Source: an uncultured Eubacteriales bacterium (GTDB lineage Bacteria; Bacillota; Clostridia; Oscillospirales; Acutalibacteraceae). Taken from it: a stretch of DNA of 7,964 nucleotides. The position numbers and the translations under genes are program-made. Shown piece after piece: positions 1-6,435 of this stretch; positions within the stretch are counted from its first letter, which is position 1, and each line of letters opens with the position of its first letter. The notes under the pieces are model-generated. The model was not told where the DNA came from. It was given only the letters and a program-made list of their open reading frames with translations, and searched no databases. Location: NCBI GenBank assembly GCA_948815685.1, contig CAQJOC010000009.1, positions 1-7,964 on the forward strand, in the 5' to 3' direction.

Positions 1-1
1 A

Positions 2-37
2 CTGGGATATTCACCATGTATGAAGTGCACGGAATAA
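2..37 (+). CDS. Possible C-terminal end of an upstream protein (GYxPCxxC motif), cut by window edge
   Basis: The frame that is open from base 2 ends at TAA 35-37 and reads LGYSPCMKCTE. The pattern GY-x-PC-x-x-C close to a C-terminus resembles the short zinc-binding tail seen in some clostridial nuclease and Ada-like domains, and that resemblance is the only reason for the call. Another frame is also open to TAG 43-45, so chance is possible. Only eleven residues are visible, so no function can be assigned. Confidence 0.25.
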   Translation: MGYSPCMKCTE

Positions 38-58
38 AATTCTAGAAAATTTTTATAG

Positions 59-64
59 TATAAT
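59..64 (+). promoter_or_regulatory. Weak candidate -10 box for the trmK operon
   Basis: A perfect TATAAT lies about 145 bases before the trmK start. No convincing -35 box is seen 16-18 bases upstream and there is no extended -10 TG, so this is only a candidate. The 38-209 stretch otherwise shows AT-rich DNA with no gene, riboswitch or clear hairpin. In Bacillus the same genes lie downstream of sigA; no rpoD/sigA end is visible here. Confidence 0.25.
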
Positions 65-199
65 TAAATAAATTTAAAAATCTTTTCTTATTAACATGAC
101 TGCAAAATTAAATTTTAGATTTTTAGTCTTAATTACTACCATGTGTACATTTTCGAAATAGCGATAAAAATGTTAGACAAAAGCTTAAAACAAAAGATT

Positions 200-203
200 G
201 GGG
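200..203 (+). promoter_or_regulatory. Ribosome binding site deciding the trmK start
   Basis: GGGG followed by a six-base spacer (ATAAGT) precedes ATG 210. An in-frame TTG at 198-200 overlaps this site itself and has no binding site of its own, so ATG 210 is preferred. Confidence 0.6.
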
Positions 204-209
204 ATAAGT

Positions 210-920
210 ATGAGACAGTTTAAATTAGATAACAGGCTTCAAACTTGTGCAAATTTTATCACAGATGGAGCTGTAATAGCAGACGTAGGTACTGACCATG
301 CATATTTACCGATTTGGCTTGTCATGAATAATAAAATTAAAGGTGCAATCGCAAGTGATATAAATATTTTACCTTTAAAAAGAGCAGAAAAAAATTTAAA
401 AAAATATAATATAAAAGACAAAATAAAGCTTTTACAATCAGATGGTCTTAAAAAAATTAATCCTTGGGAAGTCGATGAAATAGTAATATCAGGAATGGGA
501 GGAGAATTGATAGCTCAAATAATAGATGCTGCTCCATGGGTTAAAAATGAAAAAAAGCGACTGATTTTACAGCCCGCTTCTTCCGAATCAGATTTAAGAA
601 TATATCTTAGAGACAACAGATTTAAATTAGAGAAAGAAAAAGCCATTATTTCTTTAGGAAAAATTTATACGGTTATTAGTGTCGTTTACACGGGAAAAAT
701 TGAAAAAACAGCAATTGAGTATCCTTATGTGGGAAAAATATATGAAAAAATTGATGAAGAATCAGTAGCATATTTAAAAAGACAAATTAAAGATTTGGAA
801 AATAAAAATAAAGGTAATTTATTAAGAGGTAATATTAATGAATACTTTTCGAATTCGTGTATAATAAAAAAAATAAGAGAAATTATTTCATATTGCGGAG
901 GAGATAATTTTGGAAGTTAA
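210..920 (+). CDS. trmK: tRNA (adenine(22)-N(1))-methyltransferase TrmK
   Basis: This is a class I, S-adenosylmethionine-dependent methyltransferase of the TrmK (YqfN, COG2384) family, which methylates N1 of adenine 22 in the D-loop of certain tRNAs in the cytoplasm. The 236-residue length is about that of the Bacillus enzyme. Visible motifs: the SAM-binding loop ADVGTDHAYLP at residues 24-34, the acidic residue D50 after the second strand (IASDIN), the family signature VISGMGG at 92-98, and LILQP at 118-122 followed by the LRIYL helix. The C-terminal part (about 160-236) is charged and helical, as expected for the tRNA-contacting extension. It is the first gene of a tight operon and its end overlaps the next gene by 11 bases, which suggests translational coupling. 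The start is ATG 210 because the upstream in-frame TTG lies within the ribosome binding site. Confidence 0.93.
   Translation: MRQFKLDNRLQTCANFITDGAVIADVGTDHAYLPIWLVMNNKIKGAIASDINILPLKRAEKNLKKYNIKDKIKLLQSDGLKKINPWEVDEIVISGMGGELIAQIIDAAPWVKNEKKRLILQPASSESDLRIYLRDNRFKLEKEKAIISLGKIYTVISVVYTGKIEKTAIEYPYVGKIYEKIDEESVAYLKRQIKDLENKNKGNLLRGNINEYFSNSCIIKKIREIISYCGGDNFGS
897..903 (+). promoter_or_regulatory. Strong ribosome binding site for a TTG start
   Basis: GGAGGAG lies inside the end of trmK, six bases before TTG 910. Its strength and spacing are the reason for accepting the TTG start of the NIF3-like gene. No ATG is near, and the protein N-terminus predicted from TTG fits the family. Confidence 0.75.
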
Positions 921-2007
921 AGTTAAGGATATATATAATTTTTTAGACAGTATTGCTCCTTTTGATACAGCTATGAATTTTGACAATTGCGGACTTCTTG
1001 TTGGTAATATGGACGAAAAAGTCAAAAGCGTTTTACTTTCGCTTGATATAACCGCAGATGTAATTAATGAGGCAAAAAGACTTGGAGTAAATTTGATTAT
1101 AAGCCATCATCCCGTTATTTTCAGTCCGATAAAAAAGTTGAGTTTTGACTCTGTTCCAGGAATACTTGTAAAAAACAATATTAATGCGATTTGTGCACAC
1201 ACGAATTTGGATATGGCACATGAATGCGGAGTTAATACATGTTTAGCAAATGCCATAGGACTAAAAGATATTGAACCTTTATGTGTAGAAAAAATAAAAG
1301 AATACAAAAAAATAGTAGTATTTGTCCCTGAAAATGGTGCAAACAAGGTAATAGATGCCATGTGTGAAAACGGTGCGGGAAAACTCGGCAACTACTCAAA
1401 ATGCTGTTTTATTACAAAGGGAGAAGGACGATTTCAACCGGGAAAAAATGCCAATCCTTATATTGGTAAAATAGGTGTGTGTGAAAAGGTTCCAGAAGTA
1501 AGAGTTGAATTAATATGTCCGAAAGATAAAGTACGTTCAGTCATTAAAGCCATGATTAGCGTCCATCCATATGAAAAGCCGGCATTTGATATTTTCAGTG
1601 AAGATGATTTCATATGTGAGGAATTTTCATGTGGTTTAGTGGGAGTTCTCGAAAATGAGATGTCGGGAAAAGAGTTTGCAATGCTTGTGAAAAAAAATTT
1701 AAATTGTTGTGGCTTAAGGTATACGGAAATTAATCGTAAAATTAAAAAAGTCGCGGTTTGTTCAGGAGCTGGCGGGAGCTATTTAGAATTTGCAATCCAA
1801 AAAGGAGCAGATGCTTTCGTCACAGGAGAAATAAAACATCATGAAATATTAAATGCAAACAAATTTGGAATTTGTATAGTTGACGCAGGTCATTTCAAAA
1901 CGGAAGATATTGTTTTTGAAACATTAAAAAAATTTTTAGAAACTGAATTTTATATGATAAAATTTTATAAAAGCGAAGATTTTACGGACGGAATAAGATA
2001 TCTGTGA
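910..2007 (+). CDS. NIF3/YqfO-like dinuclear metal center protein (DUF34)
   Basis: This 365-residue protein belongs to the NIF3 (DUF34, YqfO) family, whose members form toroidal oligomers with a two-metal site. It is often annotated as GTP cyclohydrolase 1 type 2 homolog, but its physiological reaction is not settled. Metal-ligand motifs are visible: ISHHP with H66/H67, AHTNLD with H97 and D101, and near the C-terminus DAGHFKTE with H328 and E332. TGEIKHHE at 305-312 is also typical. Between the two halves, residues about 130-235 form the PII/CutA-like insertion found in longer Gram-positive members, including VELICPKDKV and the HPYEKPAFDI stretch. The N-terminus (KVKDIYNFLDSIAPF...NCGLLVG) fits the family and supports the TTG start at 910. 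It overlaps trmK and is followed after 13 bases by rqcH. The trmK-yqfO neighbourhood is conserved in Bacillota. Confidence 0.93.
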   Translation: MEVKVKDIYNFLDSIAPFDTAMNFDNCGLLVGNMDEKVKSVLLSLDITADVINEAKRLGVNLIISHHPVIFSPIKKLSFDSVPGILVKNNINAICAHTNLDMAHECGVNTCLANAIGLKDIEPLCVEKIKEYKKIVVFVPENGANKVIDAMCENGAGKLGNYSKCCFITKGEGRFQPGKNANPYIGKIGVCEKVPEVRVELICPKDKVRSVIKAMISVHPYEKPAFDIFSEDDFICEEFSCGLVGVLENEMSGKEFAMLVKKNLNCCGLRYTEINRKIKKVAVCSGAGGSYLEFAIQKGADAFVTGEIKHHEILNANKFGICIVDAGHFKTEDIVFETLKKFLETEFYMIKFYKSEDFTDGIRYL

Positions 2008-2020
2008 GGGGGAAATTGAA

Positions 2021-3772
2021 ATGTCTTTAGACGGAATGCTTTTAAGACATCTTTGTGTGGAATTAAGAGAAAAAATTATAGGTTTAAGAATAAATAAAAT
2101 ATATCAGCCGGCAAAGCATGAAATAAATCTTGTTTTAAGAGGCCAGGGCAATGTGTATAAACTTGTGATTTCTGCAAGTGCCGACGCTCCAAGGATAGGT
2201 TTGACAGAACAAGATATTAAAAATCCCGAATCCCCTCCTGCATTTTGTATGCTTTTAAGGAAAAAAATCTTATCATCAAAGGTTACTGAAATAGAACAGA
2301 AAGCTCTTGAAAGGGTAATTTGTATTAAATTACAGTCAAGAGATGATATGGGAAATGAAATATATTATAAGCTTTTAGTGGAAATAATGGGAAAACACAG
2401 TAATATAATTCTTATAAAAGATGACGGAAAAATTATTGATGCCATTAAACGTATTACAGCCGAAATATCTTCAAAAAGGACTGTAATTCCGGGAGCAATT
2501 TATTTTGAACCTCCTTCGCAGGGAAAATTATGTATTTTAGACGTACGGAAAGAGGAAATATTAAAAAAAATATTTTTCAGCGAAATAAATGATGAAGAAC
2601 ATATGCAAAAAACATTTCGCTCTGCAGTTTTATCAGCCTTACAGGGGGCGTCCGGAGCAGTTTGCGATTGGTTAGCTGAAAAAATCGGATGCAGTGGAGA
2701 TATAAAACTATTTGAGATGAGCCCTTTTATGAAAGAAAATTTGTCAAATCATCTGTCAGAGCTTACTGAAATAGTAAAAAATGCAGAAGGACTTCCCTAT
2801 ATAATAAAAAATAGAGATAGCAAAACAGACATTTCGTTTTTAGAGATTAAAAATACTTCCTGCGAGAAGTATGGTTCATTTTCACAGCTAATAGATACTT
2901 ATTATTCGGAAAAAACAGCACAAGAACGTCAAAACTCGAAAGTAGGGGCACTATTTAAGAAAATTGAGCATTTAATTTTATCCAGAAAAAAGAAGATATC
3001 AATTCAAGAAGAAGAAATTAAAAAATGTGAAGGCAAAGAAAAATTTAAATTGTTTGGAGATTTGTTGACATCAAATATTTATAAGATAAAAAAGGGAATG
3101 GAAAAAATTGAGGTGGAAAACTTTTTCTCCGATACTTCCGAAACTGTTAAAATACCTCTCGATAAAATGCTTGGTGGGGCGGAAAATGCACAAAGATATT
3201 ATAAAAAATATAAAAAACAAGGAAATGCTCAAAAAGCTTTGACAATACAGATTGAAAACGCTAAAAACGACATAAATTATCTGGAAAATGTTTTGGATTC
3301 TCTAAACCGATGTGAATCTGAAAATGAAATCCGAGAAATACGTGCTGAACTCGGGGAACAAGGATATATACGTTTTAAATCAAAGTCTAAATTAAAGGTA
3401 CGTTCTAAGGCTCTAAGTTTTATAGAATTTACATCTCCGAGCGGATACAAAATTCTGATAGGAAGAAACTGCAAACAAAATGAAAAACTGACTTACAAAA
3501 CGGCTGGCAGAAGAGATATGTGGTTTCATGTAAAAGATGTGCCCGGAAGCCATACGATTATGCTCACAGGCGGACAGGATGTAAAAAATGAAGACATTGT
3601 TTTTGCAGGAAAGTTATGTGCCCAGCACAGCAGTGCAAGAGATTTATCAAATGTTCCGGTAGATTATACTTTTATATATAATGTAAAAAAGCCAAATGTA
3701 TATAGGCCCGGTATGGCTGTTTATAAGGAATATAAGACAATATATGTAACTCCAAATAAAAGGAATGTATAG
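2021..3772 (+). CDS. rqcH: Ribosome quality control protein RqcH (NFACT family)
   Basis: RqcH, formerly annotated as fibronectin-binding protein FbpA, binds large ribosomal subunits blocked by a nascent chain and recruits tRNA-Ala to add C-terminal alanine tails that mark the chain for degradation. The 583-residue length fits the family. Visible parts: NFACT-N with SLDGMLLRHL at the start and VEIMGKHSNIIL around 126-137; a helix-hairpin-helix-like segment around 200-225 (LSALQGASGAVCDWL); a charged coiled-coil middle at about 300-450; and NFACT-R with DMWFHVKDVPGSH at 499-511 and the family C-terminus (SNVPVDYT, KPGM-type RPGMAVYKE, TIYVTP). The residue pair matching the D97/R98 pair known to be essential in Bacillus RqcH reads E97-R98 here, a conservative change. 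AGGGGG at 2007-2012 lies eight bases before ATG 2021. It closes the operon, and no strong terminator follows. Confidence 0.95.
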   Translation: MSLDGMLLRHLCVELREKIIGLRINKIYQPAKHEINLVLRGQGNVYKLVISASADAPRIGLTEQDIKNPESPPAFCMLLRKKILSSKVTEIEQKALERVICIKLQSRDDMGNEIYYKLLVEIMGKHSNIILIKDDGKIIDAIKRITAEISSKRTVIPGAIYFEPPSQGKLCILDVRKEEILKKIFFSEINDEEHMQKTFRSAVLSALQGASGAVCDWLAEKIGCSGDIKLFEMSPFMKENLSNHLSELTEIVKNAEGLPYIIKNRDSKTDISFLEIKNTSCEKYGSFSQLIDTYYSEKTAQERQNSKVGALFKKIEHLILSRKKKISIQEEEIKKCEGKEKFKLFGDLLTSNIYKIKKGMEKIEVENFFSDTSETVKIPLDKMLGGAENAQRYYKKYKKQGNAQKALTIQIENAKNDINYLENVLDSLNRCESENEIREIRAELGEQGYIRFKSKSKLKVRSKALSFIEFTSPSGYKILIGRNCKQNEKLTYKTAGRRDMWFHVKDVPGSHTIMLTGGQDVKNEDIVFAGKLCAQHSSARDLSNVPVDYTFIYNVKKPNVYRPGMAVYKEYKTIYVTPNKRNV

Positions 3773-3800
3773 TTAGACAATTTCAAAAGTGGAAAATTGT

Positions 3801-4165
3801 TCACCTGTAATCTTTTATTGTGCAAAATCTAAAAAGCTTGTCTAAAATTTTCTGAGTAAGAAAAGCAACAAAGGCAAGTAATGTCATTTTAAGTAACAAA
3901 TAAAAAATTCTTTTGCAATTTTCCAAATATCAAATATGGCGGTTATTTTCAAGCCAAACAAATGTACGCTCAACAATGGTCCAACCTTGAAAGTTAGACC
4001 AATAATCTGACTTAAGGATATCGGTTTAGTTATGAAGAAATACAGTTATAGCTGTTTCGGTTTGAAATAACTTTATTTCAATTCTAGTAAAAAACTTGAA
4101 AGTGAAAAAATCTCACATCTTTATGCAAGTCGTGTTGTCTGGCTTACACCTTAGTCATCTGCTAA
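3801..4165 (-). pseudogene. IS5-family transposase remnant (C-terminal half)
   Basis: Read on the minus strand from about 4013, the sequence gives KSDYWSNFQ then GWTIVERTFVWLENNRH. This is the IS5 (IS1031/IS427-type) signature around the catalytic glutamate, usually of the form RW-x-VERTFAWL, where E is the third DDE residue. An in-frame TGA (3930-3932) interrupts it, after which the frame continues through a helical end (KMTLLAFVAFLL, KILDKLF) to TGA at 3801-3803. Further upstream on the same strand, near 4155, LADD-stop-G resembles the LAD-x-GY block around the second catalytic aspartate, but frameshifts separate it from the rest. No N-terminal half or matching terminal repeats were found, so the element is truncated and dead. 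It begins 28 bases after rqcH and points toward it. Confidence 0.65.
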
Positions 4166-4306
4166 AAATAAAACTTAAAATATTATATGTAACTGGAGTA
4201 CGCATTAAATCTAAAAATTTCCTTACTGTTCAAAATGATTAATTTGGGCTATTTTAAATCACAGTAGATATCAAGGTATTAAGAAAATAAATAGATTGTT
4301 AATCGT

Positions 4307-4322
4307 ATATATTTAAATATAT
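4307..4322. repeat. Perfect 16-bp AT palindrome
   Basis: ATATATTTAAATATAT reads identically on both strands. It consists only of A and T in an AT-rich region, so it may be chance. Confidence 0.5.
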
Positions 4323-4385
4323 TTACAAAAATAGACAAACATTTTTTATATGGAAATAGTTATATAATCTCTATTCGGCGTTTAC

Positions 4386-4407
4386 CATAATATAAACTTA
4401 TATTATG
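4386..4407. repeat. Inverted repeat, 10-bp arms, 2-base centre
   Basis: The left arm CATAATATAA (4386-4395) and right arm TTATATTATG (4398-4407) are perfectly complementary, separated by AC. It could form a cruciform or a weak hairpin, but with no T-run it is not a typical terminator. It lies about 100 bases past the 3' end of the lysozyme gene. Confidence 0.55.
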
Positions 4408-4503
4408 TATTAAGAATTCAATTGCTATTTTCTCCAGTAAAGTATGCTTTATAATCTATAAGATACAGCAACCTTACTTTGAAAATTTCCGTAAAAAAAC
4501 GGT

Positions 4504-6054
4504 TTAACAAGTTTTAAAAATTTTTCGCCTCATACAATCAGGTATATTATATTGGGATTTTTTATAATATAAGTGATAGAAGCCGGAATATCTATTATTA
4601 AAAAATATGTCAAGCTCATGAAAACGCCTAGAAAGCAAGGCTGTATTGCATTTACCTCCGGCGTGATGATAAGCACAGTAAAGTTTTATAAACATATCTT
4701 TATTTATATTTTTCATATATCTTTTGCCATCAGGTTTAGAAAAAATTGTCAAATAACTGCAATGGCAATATCCTGTTTTTCCTTGAGCAGTTTTCACTAG
4801 GTACCAATCATTGTTATATTTATCCAAATTTAAAATTTCTACTCTTTCTCTATACGGAAGCACTGCTATCTTTTTCGAATATACAGAAGCACCGGAGCGA
4901 AGATTAAGGCCATTTTTTGATGTTATTTCTCCTAAAAATTTAGAGCTGTTACTATTCTCTTCGGCGGGTATAGACAATATCAAATTTTTAAGTTTGCTGT
5001 TTCCGGTTATCCAGCCCGTCCCCAGATTGTATGTAAAACTAAGCAAAGCATCAAATTGTTGTTGATTTAAATAAATATTGTTATTTATTAAAAATTTATT
5101 TAAAATTTTTCTATAAGAAGAATTTGTTATATCATCTATAAGGAGAGCAATAGCCTCCTCGGGTATGATGTTTTTATAAAATGCAGTAAAGGGATTGACA
5201 ATATGACCATACCCAATAGAAAGTTTATTTTTGTAATCAGCTGTCAGGTCGGAACAAAAACCTTCGCAAGATGAAATAAATTTTATTATATTTTCACTCG
5301 CATATCTAGAACATACTGATTCTATGTTAGATTTATCAAATAGGCCAACTATAAATTTCATTTTGCGTTTTTGACCTATTTCACATCCATTTTCAGAAAC
5401 AGCAATTGCTTCAGCTGTATATTCTCCCGGATTTTTTAAAGAAATCTTTGCCGTCCATACAATTTTATCTTTTAAAGTTTTGATTTTTTCACCATAGATT
5501 TCTCGACATATTTCATTTTCATTTAAAGTAAATTTGATATTTTTTATGTTCGAATCGGATATTGCAAAAAAAGAAATCATTGCCTCTGAAATTGCTTGAC
5601 ATGGAAATACGTAAGCATATGATATGCATTCTGATGGGACAACATTTATTTTACATCTATAAGTTTTACCAGTTTTGTATTCTAAAGCTTCCACTATACA
5701 ATTTCCTTGGTTTATAGCTGTTATTACTCCTTTCTTGTCTATTTTCAATATATTCTCATTTTGGGTTTTCCAGTTAAATTCATGTGCCTTTTGCCCTGAA
5801 GGACATATAATCATGCTTTTATTTTGTGGTAAAGCATAGCAGTCTTTGGGAAAAAATCCCACTGCATTGATACATTTAAAGTTAATGCTTATTAAATAAA
5901 AGAGAAAAATTATTAAAACTAATTTTATGTTTTTTTGTCTATTTTTTTTGTGAATTTTTTTATTAACAACTTCGAAACTCTTTATTTTTTTTAATTGCTT
6001 TATGGATTTATGTTTATAGACGTTTTTAAATTTTTGCTTACAAACTAATGTCAT
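4504..6054 (-). CDS. Exported GH24 lysozyme with Ig-like (BIG2) and inserted SH3b domains
   Basis: This 516-residue protein is probably a muramidase that cleaves peptidoglycan outside the membrane. Residues 1-43 are very basic, followed by a hydrophobic segment at about 44-58 (signal peptide or anchor). Residues 66-140 fit a BIG2-type Ig fold (ILKIDKKGVITAINQG). Residues 143-237 look like a second beta domain. GH24 begins near 250: CEGF gives catalytic E264, then D273 and S279 in LSIGYGH, matching the E11-D20-T26 spacing of T4 lysozyme with Ser for Thr. LNQQQFDALLSFTYNLGTGW (329-348) is typical. SH3b spans about 374-438 (LNLRSGASVYS). The GH24 end follows: HHAGGK at 463-468, then LLSRRFHELDIF. 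An upstream in-frame GTG (6073-6075) is rejected because it lies about six bases from the predicted transcript start; AGGGG precedes ATG 6054. The mature part has 17-18 cysteines. A phage origin of the GH24 part is possible. Confidence 0.85.
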   Translation of the reverse strand: MTLVCKQKFKNVYKHKSIKQLKKIKSFEVVNKKIHKKNRQKNIKLVLIIFLFYLISINFKCINAVGFFPKDCYALPQNKSMIICPSGQKAHEFNWKTQNENILKIDKKGVITAINQGNCIVEALEYKTGKTYRCKINVVPSECISYAYVFPCQAISEAMISFFAISDSNIKNIKFTLNENEICREIYGEKIKTLKDKIVWTAKISLKNPGEYTAEAIAVSENGCEIGQKRKMKFIVGLFDKSNIESVCSRYASENIIKFISSCEGFCSDLTADYKNKLSIGYGHIVNPFTAFYKNIIPEEAIALLIDDITNSSYRKILNKFLINNNIYLNQQQFDALLSFTYNLGTGWITGNSKLKNLILSIPAEENSNSSKFLGEITSKNGLNLRSGASVYSKKIAVLPYRERVEILNLDKYNNDWYLVKTAQGKTGYCHCSYLTIFSKPDGKRYMKNINKDMFIKLYCAYHHAGGKCNTALLSRRFHELDIFFNNRYSGFYHLYYKKSQYNIPDCMRRKIFKTC

Positions 6055-6088
6055 CCTTAATTTTCCCCTTATCACCTTTTTACGCCAT

Positions 6089-6118
6089 ATTATAACATTA
6101 TTTTAATTGGTAAAACAA
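6089..6118 (-). promoter_or_regulatory. Extended -10 promoter of the lysozyme gene
   Basis: On the minus strand a TGTTATAAT extended -10 box (6089-6097) lies 18 bases downstream of TTGTTT (6113-6118), a partial -35 box. Transcription would start near 6082, about 27 bases before ATG 6054. That supports the ATG start over the upstream GTG. Confidence 0.55.
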
Positions 6119-6200
6119 AATATATTTTAGTTATATTTAAACAAGCTGAAAAGTTGATAAATTATAAAAATTCAAAAATATTTCTATATAATTCGTTTTA

Positions 6201-6220
6201 TATACAATTATAATTGTATA
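6201..6220. repeat. Perfect 20-bp palindrome, possible operator
   Basis: Arms TATACAATTA and TAATTGTATA are fully complementary with no spacer. The site lies between the minus-strand lysozyme promoter and a weak plus-strand promoter candidate. It could bind a dimeric regulator, but it is about 100 bases upstream of the lysozyme promoter and all but two of its bases are A or T. Confidence 0.5.
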
Positions 6221-6258
6221 ATTTCTATTTGTAATATAGCTGATATCTTGTTTAGGAC

Positions 6259-6286
6259 TTGTCTGAAAAATAAAATAAACTATATA
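6259..6286 (+). promoter_or_regulatory. Weak plus-strand promoter candidate
   Basis: TTGTCT (6259-6264) and TATATA (6281-6286) are 16 bases apart. It would read toward a GGAGGG site (6310-6315) and ATG 6318, which opens only ten codons. Apart from this and the palindrome, 6055-6364 holds no gene I can support. Confidence 0.25.
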
Positions 6287-6435
6287 TTTTAGCCAATTCA
6301 TATATGAAAGGAGGGAAATGCGAACTGAAAAAATAGGTGTATTTCTATAATAATATAAAAAATATTTTAAATTGATTTAATTTTCATGATGATTTTTTAT
6401 CTGTGCAATATTTTTTATTCTTATTTCGAGAGTTC

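Larger units (their letters stand above)
4166..4503. other. Intergenic AT-rich DNA, no gene seen
   Basis: No reading frame with coding character, tRNA or recognisable transposon part was found. It may be eroded DNA from the 5' half of the neighbouring IS5-type element, but no protein motif supports that. It contains two marked palindromes, listed separately. Confidence 0.5.

Noticed and set aside
198..209. TTG 198 as the trmK start
   Set aside because: It overlaps the GGGG ribosome binding site that serves ATG 210 and has no binding site of its own.
3777..3800. Possible terminator after rqcH (ACAATTT...AAATTGT)
   Set aside because: The stem is seven A/T-rich pairs and the nearest T-rich stretch begins about ten bases later, so it is too weak to call.
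3773..3845. TTAGACAA...TTGTCTAA inverted repeat as transposon ends
   Set aside because: The right copy lies inside the coding frame of the IS5-type remnant (ILDKLF), so the pair is probably chance.
4489..4518. Terminator for the lysozyme gene at 4489-4518
   Set aside because: The candidate stems are only 4-5 pairs and the T-run on the minus strand falls in a loop or after a pure A/T stem; not convincing.
4573..5065. Plus-strand open frames at 4573-4800 and 4811-5065
   Set aside because: They lie opposite the lysozyme gene, have no recognisable motifs and behave as shadows of that gene.
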